Positions 1 to 13,834 of a stretch of 64,000 nt of DNA are shown here, piece after piece (positions within the stretch are counted from its first letter, which is position 1; each line of letters opens with the position of its first letter). Both the position numbers and the translations under genes were made by a program. This stretch comes from Cercis canadensis (Eukaryota; Streptophyta; Magnoliopsida; Fabales; Fabaceae). Location: NCBI GenBank assembly GCA_003255065.1, contig QAOA01007771.1, positions 102,902-166,901 of the forward strand, given 5' to 3'. The notes beneath the pieces are model-generated. The model did not search any database. It was not told where the DNA came from and was given only the letters and a program-made list of their open reading frames with translations.

Positions 1-22
1 TTTTTTTTTTTTTTTTTTATCT

Positions 23-210
23 AGGTTTCTTAGATATTTTGTTGTATGTCATACTATATAAGAATAGACAATGTGTACAAATTAACTATTTTTAAGTTTG
101 TTTGAAAAAATAAAATAAATTAATTTTATATCAAATAAAATATAAAAATTACATATGTTTGTCACGTTAATATAATATGACATACACATATGGTATTATA
201 GAATCTCAAT
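23..210. mobile_element. Small MITE, copy 1
   Basis: This is a diverged copy of the element at 1711-1922. The two share the start (GGTTTCTTAGATA), the middle (GTGTACAAATTAACTATTTT) and the end (ATTATAGAATC). TTTTTATCT occurs just before (14-22) and just after (211-219), a possible 9-bp target duplication. The left side is in a T-run, so that boundary is weak. Confidence 0.6.
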
Positions 211-219
211 TTTTTATCT

Positions 220-2460
220 CTTGGTTCTTCTTATTTATAGAAGAACTCATAACCTTTTCAAAGAAATATGATTGTTCAAAATCTGACTCCTCAATTTGAA
301 AAGGCACAAGAGATATCTATTCACTGTGTAAAAGAATGAGGCACATCTATTCATTTAAAATGAACAAACACACCTCTCCACGTAAATAAACACATCCATT
401 CACTTGAAGAGACACAATTCTTCATACTAAGAGATACAACTCTCCACACTTAAAAAAGCACAACTCTTCATGATTATTCACACAAATTAACACTTGAATA
501 TTTACTAACTATTTTTTTTAAAATTGTTTTCCAACAATCCACCACTTAATTTGTGATTAAATATCAAGTTGTCTCACACATTTAAATTTTGCAAATTAAC
601 TTTCTCCAACAATAATATATAAATTTCTACACTGACCAATAAATCAAAGTTCAACTCACAATTTAAATTCATTTTTTTTTGGTACTTTTGATTAAAATTT
701 TGGATTCGAACATAAAACTCACAAGTTTTAAAAACGACCTCAGTACCACTTGACTGTACAAACCGTTTGGTTAAATCCATTTGTTTGCTTTCCCTCTTCT
801 ATATTTTTTCTACCATAAATTAAATATGTGGGCAATAGTGTTTATGTAAGAACTTTCCTCCTTCTCCTCTCTTTCTCTTTCTAAAGTTTTGCTGGCAGTG
901 ATATGTTTCATGAGCTTGACAGAGCATATTCGGATAAAATGGAAGGTGTTGTAGTGCTGGACAACTATTGTGGTTGCATAAAGTGTCATCCAAGTTAGAT
1001 TACTACTTATTTTATGCCAAAGTAGATACTAAATTGAAAGTTGATCGTTCCAAAAAGTAAGCATATCCTAAAGAGATGGTATCTCTAGAATCTTTCATGG
1101 TTGCCACTCCATAATTAGAGGAAAGGTCTTCTCTTTTTCTTGTCCATTCTTTTCTACACATGAGAGGAAGACACAGGCTGTTACAGCCTAATTTGACTCT
1201 ATTCTTTCTCAAAATAACCCAAATCCATTACTATTCCCTTGTCCATGCCCAAATATCTCTTTCCCAATCCAATAACTATGTTTTAATGTACGGTGTCCGA
1301 AAATGATCCACTTACCAATGCAAAGACTTGGTCCCTATTATGGTCCATTTTTATTTTTTTTTATATAGAAAAATATTGTGTACTATTTACTCTCACACTA
1401 CTTATATTAACACAATTGATAAAATAATTAAACTCGAATTGTATTAATTATATTAGTGCAAGACAATGTGTATCTAAATAGCATGTAAATACGAATTATA
1501 ATATGTAATCGAATAGAAATGCAACTAATTTTACTTAAACTTTTAATATCAAAGCTCAAACTTTACCATATCATAGTTTTTGTATATTTATGGATTTATC
1601 ATTTGACCTACGAGTTTAATGAAACTTCCTTTAGTCATAAGAATTAAGTGTTTAATTTCAAAGATTATATTCTTGTAATATACTCTCATTTTCTTTTTTA
1701 ATAGATTATGGGAGGTTTCTTAGATACTTTTAGTATTTATGTAGTATGCCATACTACATAAAAATAATCAATAAATGAATGACATGTGTACAAATTAACT
1801 ATTTTTAAGTTTGTTTAAAAAATTAAATAAATTATATTTTATATATAATAAAATATAAAAATTATGTATGCTTGACACGTCAGTGTAGTATGATATACTT
1901 ACGTAGTATCATAGAATCCCCGTAGATTATGTTATTATTTAACCTAAAAAGAAAAAAAAAAAAGTTACAATACACAGTTCAAGAGTTATGTATCGATGTA
2001 AACTCAATAAAGACTCTTAGATACGATGAATTGTAGATACTGATATCTTATATTTGCCCAATTCAAGGGTGACAAACTAAGCAACATTTATAGATAATTT
2101 CATTGATGTATATTGTAATTGTCGCCAAAAATAGGAGAATTGGAGAAATATCTCAATGGCATTTTGGATAAAGATGGAGGGTAATCTTATCATTTTACAT
2201 TGAGGCAGTCAAAAAATCCCAAAGGAGAGAATGACTGACTGGAAAAACGGAAGGCAAGTGTGGCAAATAATAATGGCCACCACCAAATAGGATTGTGGAG
2301 AGAGAAAGAGAAGGCAGCCCAGCCCAGCCCATCTCATCCATTCCCATGGACGCGTTCTCACTTCACTACCAACAATTTTAAATCACATCTCCAGACTGTA
2401 ACCTCACAATCCAACGGTTCATATTGAATCTTGTGCTTGATATATTGAATTCCATTTTCC
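220..2460. other. Intergenic, upstream of actin
   Basis: AT-rich sequence in which I see no gene apart from the MITE at 1711-1922. The last 250 bases hold pyrimidine-rich and GCCCA-rich stretches (about 2315-2335) and are presumably the actin promoter. I could not fix a TATA box. Confidence 0.6.
1711..1922. mobile_element. Mutator-like MITE, 212 bp, 9-bp target duplication
   Basis: The element starts GGAGGTTTCTTAGATACT. The reverse complement of its end reads CGGGGATTCTATGATACT, giving imperfect terminal inverted repeats that continue for about 40 bp with small gaps. It is flanked on both sides by the identical 9-mer TAGATTATG (1702-1710 and 1923-1931). A 9-bp duplication with no coding capacity fits a non-autonomous Mutator-like element. 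The family placement is inferred from duplication length. Confidence 0.8.
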
Positions 2461-2469
2461 ATTTGGTCC

Positions 2470-3690
2470 CTCAGAGTCTCTCTCTCTTTCTCATTGCTCT
2501 CTCTGGTTTCTCCTCTCGCTCTCGCCTTCCATCCCCATCGGCAAATTACCAAGGTGAACTCTTCAATCCCTCTACATTTCGCTTTCTGTTTTCGCCTCGA
2601 TCTGTTTGCTGCTGCCTCGATCTGTTGCTTGCATTTTCAATTTCTCTCATTTGACAACTGATTGGTGATCGGTTTAAATTTGTGTTTTTGATTTCTCAAT
2701 TTGGATAAATTTTTCTTCTTTTTGGTACTTCGATTGTTGGGTAGTAGGATTTTGGATTGATTTTTGCCTGCATTTTAATTTTAGTCTTTTTTTTTTTTTT
2801 TTTTTTGATTNTTTTTTTTTTTTAGATTTTCTGTTTAGTTGTTTGATCTGGTTGTTTATAGATTGAATGCTTGGTTTCATTTTTGCTTTGGATCAGTTTA
2901 TTTTCTTACATTCTGTGGGTTTCTTTGAGATTTCTTGTCAGTGGGTTGGATCTATCAGTCCTTTTCTCAATCTCTTTGATTTAATGTTTTCTGGTGATTG
3001 TTTGTTGTTGAGAAAGCTTGTGATGTATAAATACTAAAATTAGAAATGATAGTGAAGTCTGAAATCTGGGTAACCTCCTTTTTGATAGCAATACTGAATT
3101 GAAAAAAGTGTGAACATATCTGCACATTTCTCCATCTTTCTTTTCCTTTTATGAATTTTTAAGATTAATGTACATAATCTGAAAGTACGGACCGTTGTTG
3201 GTGCATGTTTAAAAAAACAACCATTTTCTTTTCATTAGTCAATGTTGTTGATCCTATCCGCATCTGTGCTTGTGCTTCTCTGCGTTTGAAAACTAAAATG
3301 TAGTTGTTTCAAGGCAATGTTTTCTTTGTGTTATTTATCCTCGGCCATCTGTCTGTTGATAACTTGGAAGCATCTTTGTTCTTTTTATTTGTATGACATG
3401 AAATTAAAATGAAAGTGAAATTTGGCAAATTTTGTAGTATGATGATATTTAAGCAATGAATATTTGGTGTTGTTTAGCTTTAATCTTTATAAGTTCTTTC
3501 TAGCTGAAAGTTGTAAGTTAAGGAAGTAAAGAAAGGAAAAGTTTAGCATGATTGCTTGTTGATTTTTTTATTTTTCCATTTTTACTCTCTTTTTGGCTTC
3601 ACCCTTTGCTGCTAGTATGTTACTTGTTTTATTTATAGAAAATTATACTAGTCTGCTGACTAGTTTTTGCTTATCAGCAGTTAGTAGAAG
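2470..3690 (+). promoter_or_regulatory. Actin 5' leader exon and leader intron
   Basis: A CT-rich stretch (TCTCTCTCTCTTTCTC, about 2477-2492) leads to a splice donor, AAG|GTGAAC, at 2554. A T-rich intron of about 1.1 kb follows, with an acceptor TTATCAGCAG| near 3680, ten bases before the start codon. A long leader intron is known for plant actin genes, where it boosts expression. The exact acceptor (3680 or 3684) and the transcription start are uncertain. A single N at 2811 lies in a T-run inside the intron. Confidence 0.75.
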
Positions 3691-5272
<1,582 letters not shown>

Positions 5273-5858
5273 AGTAAATGAGGATAGGTTATTGAGGGAA
5301 ACACTTTATGAATCACTGTGAAAAACTGCAGTCCGTTTCATTTTAGCTTTTGTTGTCCTTTCATGTTGTTCTCATGTTGAATTGATGACTTTGAGAAGGA
5401 GGAGTTGATTTTCAAAATGGTCCAATTCTTGTGAGTATTATATATTTCCATGTTTTTGACGGTTTCAATTTGCACCCAAATTAACTAAAAATTTTAAATA
5501 CGTTGGCTACTCTGGGCTGCTATTATTGCATGTGAGGTGATTCTCTAGAGGGAAATCTTGTCTTTCTTGTGTAGCAGTAATTTGAACTGCTCTTTTCATA
5601 TATTCAATGATAGTTTGAACCAATGATGGAGAACTAGAACTATTAGCTACTTTTAATACTTATCTACTCAAACTTATCGATGTGGCACTTGAAAATCACT
5701 ATACCAAATTTGGGGGAGTTCTGTCTAGGTTTTGTACTTGCAATTCAAAGTATTTGCTATTTACATTCAGATCAAACACACTAATCACAATACATTATAG
5801 TTCAAGTGGCTGCTTTGCTTCCTCCTTCAAATTCTAGTTTGTAATTCAGCTAAGTTCC

Positions 5859-7738
5859 TCATTGCATTGAAAGCAAGGATGTTGTAGTCAGATTCTCTTC
5901 CTTGACAAATGGGTGATCTTGTATGTCACATCCATCTCCAAAATTGGGTTTCTTTTCTTGGTTTAGGATTTTTGAATCCATGTTTTTCTGAACTTGTTGC
6001 TCTTTTATGTTCCCTTCTGCAATCTTGGGTGTCTTTTCTAAGCTCATGAACTCACTTCCCTCATTTTGATGGTGATTATAAGAAGAATTACATTTTACGT
6101 ATGTCTTTGAAGTAAAGTCACACAAGGTTCCTTCTATTTGAGAGGCTCTTTGGTTAAAGCTCCCAAAACCTTCAATCCCACGAGTAAGCTGGCGTGCTCT
6201 TTCTCTTTCTTCTTTAAGAAAATCTTCGCTTTCTAAGAGCTTTAATATTCTTTCTGATAATTTTCTTATGCGCAAGCCCCAGTTGAACCTGTAAAATAAG
6301 AAATATAACAAATGCTTGTTATTAAGGTGTATTTGGATAAAAAAAAAGCATCTTGTCAAAAAAATATATTCCTTTAAGCAAGAGTAAAATGTTGCAGAGT
6401 TTTTTTAGTAGTCTTAATTTTGACTTAATAAATCATCGTATATGTTATTTACTTTGCAAGACATTAGAGATTGTCCTAAAAGTTTATAAGTTTCAGGTCT
6501 CATATTCGAACCCATAATCGTAACTAATATATATATATAAAACAAATTGAGAATATACTAACCCTCTCTCAATGTACTGAAATTGTGCAATCTCTTTTAT
6601 AACATCTTTATCACATTGAAATTCCTCGAATATTCTATGAGGTCCATGAGTTAGAAGATGTTCCAATAGAATTAGAGCTTTGAATGAGACTCTCCAATTC
6701 CTTTTATCAAATTTCAACAACCTGTTTGTTTCCACAAGAGCAGAACAAACTTACCCTTTTAACAACACAATTCTTGAGATAAGAAAAGCTACAACAAAAT
6801 TAAGGTTTAAGAAAGTAGAAACCTCTTATGTAAAGTCTCCACAATTCTCCAGTAATCATCAACTTCGAAGGCAGCTCGTGAAATCACTCTCATGGTACGT
6901 GTGTCCGGTGGCCACGGATTTTCATTGGTGGCTTCTTCTGTCATTCTAAAGCCCCAATTACGTGAAAACCATACGAATTACATATTAAAAATATCAAAGT
7001 CTAATTACTTTATAAAGTTCATGATCTTTTTTCACAATTGATCATCTACAAAGTCAAGGTTTTAGGTTTAGGTTCTATTCTTTATTTCCTCGATATCTCC
7101 TTCTAGAAAATTTAATCTTGTCTATCTAATGACTGAAAAAAATTAAGTTTCACAATATCCAACCAGTTCTCTTGGTCAAAGCAAGAGCCTTAACAAATTT
7201 AAATGCATATTAGCAAAAGACTTATGAAAGGGGGTGGGAATTTTACACAGAAAAGAAAAGAAAAAAATTGAGAAAAGAAAATTTCTGCCTAACATATTTT
7301 TTTTTTGTTAATATAACGCGTATCCCTACTTTACCCAATTAAGCGTGAGACTATTCTCGTTCGAGGGTTAGAGCAATTATAATTTTTTCTTTCTTAATAA
7401 TGTTCTCACTAGACCGCAAACCCTTGACTACAACCAAAAGTGTACGCCTAGTGTTCAACTTGCTACTAGTTGAATCAAGCGGTTGTTGGTAAGTTTGCTT
7501 AACATATTGAGTAAGAAGGATTTCATTTTCTTCAAATGAATGATTAAAAACATAAAGCATGATTTAGATGAGATAAAAATCAAGAAAGTGGAAAACCAAA
7601 AAACAAATAAGTAAATAAAGGGAAAACTTACAGTTCTACAGGTGTAACATCTGTAAAAACTAGTCTAGCAGTTTTAATCTTCTCCTTGAAGAAGCAAGAA
7701 GCTTGCCTTTTGATTTCATGGAGAAGAGGAGTACCCAT
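5859..7738 (-). CDS. ENTH-domain (epsin-like) protein
   Basis: Four exons in order of transcription: 7738-7632, 6945-6823, 6721-6563 and 6288-5859. They total 819 nt and 272 aa, with all phases compatible. The start is MGTPLLHEIKRQASCFFKEK. Exon 1 splices into exon 2 to read TPVELMTEEATNENPWPPD, followed by AAFEVDDYWRIVETLHKRLL, KFDKRNW, ALILLEHLLTHGP, and FNWG at the exon 3/4 junction. These are hallmarks of the ENTH fold (about residues 20-150), which binds phosphoinositides and acts in clathrin-coat assembly. The tail after KEERERARQLTRGI is short, polar and without an obvious clathrin box, so this is a small plant ENTH protein and not a full epsin. The locus has been copied: see the broken duplicates at 9025-9789 and 12655-12905. 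Confidence 0.9.
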
Positions 7739-7739
7739 A

Positions 7740-8156
7740 TTAGCAGCCTTGTTCAGAGAAAAATGATGAAGATTATGGATTGTTATATATCTTGATATGT
7801 GCCTTATCCATGTACGTAACAAATGCAACTACTCCATTATTAAAAGCACCAATTATTTCTCTAAGAGTGGATTTGCATATGTAATAAGAGGTAAAATAAG
7901 AGAATAGACCAAATTCTTGTGAATAGAAAAGAGTGTGGATAATACAAACATAAGAATTCGAAGGCAAATGAGGCACTCTTTGTCTTTATGGTTATGTCGT
8001 TTAGAAGAGTGCCTTAAAATACTCATTGGTGACTAAGGAAATTTTGACCTAAAAGATGGAAGTGTCTAAAGACTAAGTTGACCCAAGTTCTCAACCAAAA
8101 CCAACAATAGATATTTCAAAAGTAACATATAAATCTGCTGAAGTGTACAAATTAAA
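7740..8156. other. Upstream region of the ENTH gene
   Basis: The non-coding 5' flank of the ENTH gene. The piece about 7820-8131 recurs in reverse orientation at 9790-10082. Confidence 0.6.
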
Positions 8157-8920
8157 GTGGCTCATAGAACTAGTGGCTATTGTGTTTTCAACCCACAAGA
8201 TGAAATTAATCTTAAGCAATTAGCCTTTTTGTTGCTCTTCTACGAGAATGTATTGTTAAACTGAAAAATTTGAGTGTGTATCTAATTAAAATTGTTAGGC
8301 TCAGTCAAATTTAAATGCTACTATAGATGCACACTATGAAGCAGTACTAAAATTCTCAAGCACAATGAGAGTATTACTCCCACAAAACACATAATAGGAG
8401 TTATTGGCGAGACTCACTTTTATGTTTTTATGGTAGTAATGCCACCGATATTTTATACAAGTATTTTTTTAACCAAAATCAAGCTTTAGCTAGCATGTAA
8501 TTAACAATATTATTATTATTTTTAACTATGATTCTGAATTCAAACACGAACCTGTAAACTTTGAGAATGACCATAATACCACTCATCTTAGAGAGCTGTT
8601 CTCTCTCTTCCCTTTCAAGTTTTGGGTGTCCATCAGGTGGGACATACCCTTTTGCCACAAGGGAGGTTGAGATATCATACTCAACAACCAATCAACCATT
8701 GAGGAAGACTAGCGGTAGAGCAAAGTTTAGTGGAGTAACCAAGCAGAACTAGAATGCTTCCTTTGCAAAATCATGTAAATTTGGTAACTAATAATATCTT
8801 TACACAAAGGCAATGTAAGATTTGCGCAACTACCATTTACTCTAATGCGGTTGAGGCAAATTCTTTTAGTCAACTCTCTAAACTTGTAGGACATTTAGAA
8901 TCAATCACCACATTTAAGAA
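8157..8920. repeat. Low-copy repeat, copy A (direct match at 12910-13775 and 21850-22195)
   Basis: Long non-coding stretch containing GTTTTCAACCCACAAGATG, ACTGAAAAATTTGAGTG and CACAAAACACATAATAGGAG. Copy B carries the full length in the same orientation; copy C carries only the first 300 bases or so. I see no inverted termini or coding. It looks like a local segmental duplication. Confidence 0.75.
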
Positions 8921-9024
8921 TAACAGCCATCATTCTTTTTTTTCCCCCCATTTTCAGATGATCACATTTTAATAAATTAATAACCGTATAGTTGATGTTA
9001 ACAATTTTTTTTTTTTTTTTCTAN

Positions 9025-9789
9025 TTTTGTCTAGAACTTGTTGCTCTTTTTGTTCCCTTCTGCAATCTTGGGTGTCTTTTCTAAGCTCACATGAACTCAT
9101 TTCCCTTATTTTGATGGTAATTATAGTAAGAATGACATTTTCCATATGTCTTTGAAGTAAAGTCACTTAAGCTTCCATCTATTTGAGAGGCTCTTTGGTT
9201 GAAGTTCCCAAAACTTCAATCCCACGAGTAAGCTGGCCTGCTCTTTCTCTTTCTTCTTTGAGAAATTCTTCCTCTCTAAGAGCTTTAATATTCTTTCTGA
9301 TAATTTTATTTACGCCCAAGCCCCAGTTGAACCTGTAAAATAAGAAATATAACAAATACTCGTGATTAGGGTGTGTTTGGATAAAAAGGTATTTTGTCAA
9401 AAATATATATTTCTTTAAGCAGGAGTAAAAAGTTGCAAAAATTTGAGCTTTTTTTTTTTTTTTTTTAGCCTCAATTTTGACTTATAAATCTGTAATCGTA
9501 TATGTTTTTAATTTTTATAACATCTTTATCACATTGAAATTCTTCCGACACTATCTGAGGTCTGAGTTAGAAGATGTTCCAGTAGAATTAGAGCTTTTTT
9601 TATGAGACTCTCCAGTTCCTTTTATCAAATTTCAATAGCTTGTTTTTCACAAGATCAGCAGAACAAACTTATTCTTTTAACAACACAATTCTTGAGATAA
9701 GAAGAGCTCGAACAAAATAAGGATTTAAGAAAGCAGAAACCTATGATGTAATATCTCCATAAATCTCCTGTAATCATCAACTTAGAAGG
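9025..9789 (-). pseudogene. Broken ENTH gene copy: exons 4, 3 and part of 2
   Basis: A diverged copy of the 3' three quarters of the ENTH gene, same orientation. Exon 4 is matched at about 9331-9025 (FNWGLGVNKI, FLKEERERAGQLTRGIE), exon 3 at about 9655-9512 and the 3' half of exon 2 at 9789-9741. Frameshifts and small indels interrupt it. Homology ends abruptly inside exon 2, where sequence switches to an inverted copy of the parent gene's upstream region. It is a dead partial duplicate, not an exon source for the live gene. A single N at 9024 marks its edge. Confidence 0.85.
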
Positions 9790-10082
9790 TTTATATGTTA
9801 CTTTGGAAATATCTATTGTTGGTTGAGAACTTGGGTCAACTCACTCTTTAGACACTTCCATCTATTTGGTGAAAATTTTATTGGCCACCAATGAGTATTG
9901 TAAGGTACTCTTATAAACGACATACCTTAAAAGAGTGCCTCATTTGCCTTAGAATTCTTATGTTTATACTTTATATTATCCTCGCTCTTTTCTACTCACA
10001 AGAAGTTAGTCTTATTCTCTTATTCTACCTTTTATTACATATGAAAATCTTGCTTTTAGTGACGGAGCAGTTGTATTTGGGA
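9790..10082 (-). repeat. Inverted copy of the ENTH upstream region (7820-8131)
   Basis: Read in reverse, this segment follows 8131 down to about 7820, for example GGTTGAGAACTTGGGTCAAC against the reverse of 8082-8101 and GAGTGCCTCATTTGCC against the reverse of 7962-7977. It is one end of an inversion inside the duplicated ENTH locus. The other end is at 12655-12905. Confidence 0.8.
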
Positions 10083-10187
10083 ACTGGAATTTGTCATGTT
10101 GCCCCTTAACATGACATTGTCATGTTAGTGAAATCTAGACCATTTGTTCTCATTAAAAAGATCTCAAAGACATAGATGATGTCATGT

Positions 10188-11312
10188 TATCATTCCCATA
10201 AAAAAAAAAAAAAATTTCTCTCTCTTTTCCTCTTTCTCTTCGGTGCACAATCGTCTTCCTTGTTCAACTTCTCCATCTATTCTTCATATAAATTTTTTTT
10301 TTCATGGAGCACCATCATCCATTACTAAACTAAACTCACCACTTAGTTTATTCTCCTAGACATCCTCTTTCTCGTGAGCCATCCAATCTCTTTGACAACT
10401 CAACCTTTTGTGGACTCAATTTCTCCAACCTTATTGCCTTCTCGTGAGCCATCCAACATCTTCGACAACTCGACATTTTGCAGACTCAATTTCTCCAACC
10501 TTATCGCCACCATCACCTATTTATTCTGCTCTAGCACCATGAATACCTTCTACAACGCCACTAAAATTATCGAACCTAACTTTACTTGGCGATTTTTGGA
10601 TGACCCATTTTCTAAGAAAGTTATCCTTAAAAAGTACAGTATTTAAGAATTAATATTAACTGTAGCTAGCGTCGGATAGTGAAGTTACAGAAAATTTTTA
10701 AGTGACTGCCATTTTCTTTTTCCAAGAATTAAAAAAACTTAAAAAAAAANTATCATTCCCATAAAAAAAAAAAAAAAATTCTCTCTCTTTTCCTCTTTCT
10801 CTTCGGTGCACAATCGTCTTCCTTGTTCAACTTCTCAATCTATTCTTCATATAAATTTTATTTTTCATGGAGCACCATCATCCATTACTAAACTAAACTC
10901 ACCACTTAGTTTATTCTCCTAGACATCCTCTTTCTCGTGAGCCATCCAATCTCTTTGACAACTCAACCTTTTGTGGACTCAATTTCTCCAACCTTATCGC
11001 CTTCTCGTGAGCCATCCAACATCTTCGACAACTCGACATTTTGCGGACTCAATTTCTCCAACCTTATCACCACCATCACCTAATTATTCTGCTCTAGCAC
11101 CATCAATACCTTCTACAACGCCACTAAAATTATCGAACCTAACTTTACTTGGCGATTTTTGGATGACTCATTTTCTAACAAAGTTATCCTTAAAAAGTAC
11201 AGTATTTAAGGATTAATATTAACTGTAGCTAGCGTCGGATAGTGAAGTTACAGAAAATTTTTAAGTGACTGCCATTTTCTTTTTCCAAGAATTAAAAAAA
11301 CTTAAAAAAAAA
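10188..11312 (+). repeat. 563-bp direct repeat meeting at a single N
   Basis: The sequence starting TATCATTCCCATAAAAAA occurs at 10188-10749 and again from 10751 to about 11312, with only a few base differences. The single N at 10750 is exactly the junction. Each copy also holds an internal 69-bp tandem repeat starting CTCGTGAGCCATCCAA. Short open frames inside show no recognisable protein. The pair is likely one locus represented twice. Confidence 0.85.
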
Positions 11313-12140
11313 CTACTTAAGGGGTGAAAGAAACAAGGACTATAGATGTCCAATACTTGGCAGTAATTTCTGTCAATTTGTTCAGAGATATGAGTATAAA
11401 CAATAGGATAATTGTTTTTCCTTAATTTCAGAGATAGCATGCACATTTAAAGCTAGACAGTAGATCCGCTTGCATGTATATGGAATAGAACTAAAAATTA
11501 AGCATGCCATGTATTCTTGAGTGGTAGAAATCTAAATTGTCTGCCAAAAAAAAAAATGCGTTTCTATGAAACAAGAAAGGCATCTAGCATTCATAAGTGA
11601 ACATTACCACATTTTTATTCATATTTTTTCTTTGTGATTTCATTTTCATTGTAATAGTAATTTAAGCAAATTATAGAAAAGTAATGTTTAGGTGTACAAA
11701 ATGACAACAAGTATCATTCGCACTCTATGCTTGAAACAGCTTAGGTAGCAGAATGAGATTCCAATGTCGAAGATATTTTAGGTGATAGTACGCAGATTCC
11801 AATATATGCAGGCACAAGTATCCAATCAGGTTTTTACAGGACACAGCCCTACACAATTCTTTTAATTGATTCTCTGAGATTCCAATATCTTATGTCTCTT
11901 GTTTTTTTTATTTTTTATTTTTTATTTTTTTTAAACACCGAATTGATCGTAACAAATAGTAACTTAACTAAGGTTTAGAAGGTAAGAGAAATTTGCAAGC
12001 CAAAATGGGTAGAATTTTCTTTTTTATGTTAGTTCTACACTGCTGGATTTTGGGCTCTATATATCGATGCAAAATTATGCTCTAGGAAACTCAACAAACA
12101 TCCTCTCCACGAGAGTTACATGAAGACTTGTAGAGGGTTG
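11313..12140. other. Part of the insert in the ENTH duplicate
   Basis: AT-rich, no gene seen. It lies inside the 2.6-kb block (about 10083-12650) that has no counterpart in the parent ENTH locus. Confidence 0.5.
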
Positions 12141-12645
12141 CTAGTACACTAACCAACCTTCTTGGCCTCTTGCTCTCAATTTTGCTATGAAATCGGCTCC
12201 TTGGTTAGCCTCCCTTAAAATATGAGAAACTCTTACCTGCCATTTTGTTTTTAAGAGAGACTGTATATCACTAATAATACACTCATAACAATGGAATCGA
12301 ACATCTGCAGCTCCTATCAAATTCACTGCCTCTTGAGNACCGAACCGAACCGAACCGAGTTTCTCTGGCTGGTTCGGTTTCGGTTTGGGGTGAAAACCGG
12401 ACCGAACCGGACCGATTACACCCCTACAGTCTTGAGAATCTGACTCAGATGAGATTCTGCACTCCTTTATCCCAGCAAGTTCTCAAACCGCTCCTTATAG
12501 CAATAAGTTTGACTTTGAAATTGGTACCAACCCCTATAGAACCACAGAAGCCACCAAGCCAATTCCCTAGATGACCACGGATAACTCCTCCAAATCCTAC
12601 TTTACCTGGGTTCCCGAAACTGCTGCCATCAACATTCAATTTAAG
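12141..12645 (-). mobile_element. RNase-H-like (RVT_3 type) fragment, interrupted
   Basis: Two open pieces in reverse read as one RNase-H-like domain. The first has NVDGSSFGNPGKVGFGGVIR (12639-12445) and the second has VSHILREANQGADFIAKL (12326-12141). This is the plant RNase H type found at the end of LINE-type polyproteins and in stand-alone derivatives. The catalytic Asp of NVDGS and the HILREANQGAD motif are visible. Between the two lies an insert of about 90 bp (12339-12428) with an N at 12338. There is no reverse transcriptase beside it, so it is a fragment. Confidence 0.7.
12339..12428. mobile_element. Small hAT-like insert in the RNase-H fragment
   Basis: In reverse it begins TAGGGGTGTAATCGGTCCGG and is rich in CCGAACCGAACC. 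The TAGGGGTG start is typical of plant hAT-type non-autonomous elements. CTCAAGA stands on both sides of the insert. The other end is cut at the N. Confidence 0.5.
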
Positions 12646-12654
12646 AGGTAAAAT

Positions 12655-12905
12655 CCATAATCTTCATTTTTTTCTAAACAAGGCTGCAAATATTGGTACT
12701 CCTCTTCTCCATGAAATCAAAAGGCAAGCTTCTTTCTTCTTTAAGGAGAAGATTATAACTTCTAGGCTAGTTTTGACAGATGTTACGCCAGTAAGTAGAA
12801 CTGTAAGTTTTCCCTTTATTTATTTTTTTTACTTTTGTGGTTTTCCACTTTCTTCACTTTTATCTCAACTAATCATGCTTTATGTTTTTATTCATGCTTT
12901 ATGCT
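12655..12905 (+). pseudogene. Broken ENTH exon 1 copy, inverted
   Basis: On the plus strand this matches exon 1 of the ENTH gene, its 5' flank and its first intron. It encodes GTPLLHEIKRQAS, FFKEKI and LVLTDVTPV. The start codon position reads ATT instead of ATG, so it cannot start there. After the former donor (CTGTAAGTTTTCC) the intron match continues to about 12905. It is the second end of the inverted block. Together with 9025-9789 it accounts for most of one dead ENTH copy. Confidence 0.85.
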
Positions 12906-12909
12906 TTAC

Positions 12910-13775
12910 AAACGTGGCTCACAAAACTAGTGGCTATCGTGTTTTCAACCCACAAGATGGAATTAATTAGTCTTAAGCAATTAACCTTTTTTGTCCATCT
13001 TTGTTGAGAAAGTATTGTAAACTGAAAAATTTGAGTGGACACAATTAAAATTGGTAAGTTAAACTTAAATGTTACTACAGATGCATAGTATGAAGTAGTA
13101 TAAAAATTCTTAAGGACAATGGGAGTATTATACTCCCACAAAACACATAATAGGAGTCTCACGTGTGGCCAAGTTCCACTAGTTTAGACTCATTTTTATA
13201 TTTGAGTATTTTTTCTATTCTTGAATCATTTTTTAAATATCATTATAATTCTTAATTTATTTTTTGTGTCACTTTAATCTTCAAATAATCACATTATCTG
13301 TCAAATAGTTATCCATAGCACAAAAATGATTATTTAAAGGGCTGATTTGATAGATAAAATAATTATTTGAAGACTAAAATGACACCAAAAATAAAAATAT
13401 ATTTAACTCTTTATATTTCTATTGTATAATGCCCCCAATATTTTATGCAAATATTTCTTAAAAAAAAATTAAGAGAGTCATAGCATGTAATTAACATTAC
13501 CCTTTTTTTTGTTGCACTTTTGGTTATAGTTTCAAGTTCAAACACGAAATCTATAAATCTTAATAACAACCATTATCTTAGACAAACTATCTTTCGAGTT
13601 TTGAGTGTCTGTTGGGACCTATACCCTTTTGCAAAATTGGTAACTAATAATATCTTTACACAACGGTAATGTAAAATTTGCGCAACTACCATATACTCTA
13701 AAGTGGTTGAGAGAAATTCTTTCATTCAACTCTCGAACTTTTAGGACATTTAGAATCAATCACCACATTTAAAAT
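12910..13775. repeat. Low-copy repeat, copy B
   Basis: Direct match to 8157-8920, from GTGGCTCACAAAACTAGTGG to CACCACATTTAA. It restores the parental order after the inversion ends. Confidence 0.8.
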
Positions 13776-13834
13776 TGAAGAAAACTATTGGTGGTGACTC
13801 AATTTCTTGCATTTTTCATGACATACCATGTTTT

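Noticed and set aside
574-1212. Short open frames upstream of actin
   Set aside because: Reverse-strand frames of 66-68 codons with no domain, in AT-rich intergenic sequence.
10374-11216. Ser/Pro-rich frames in the 562-bp repeat
   Set aside because: They are duplicated with the repeat, contain the internal 69-bp tandem unit and match no family.
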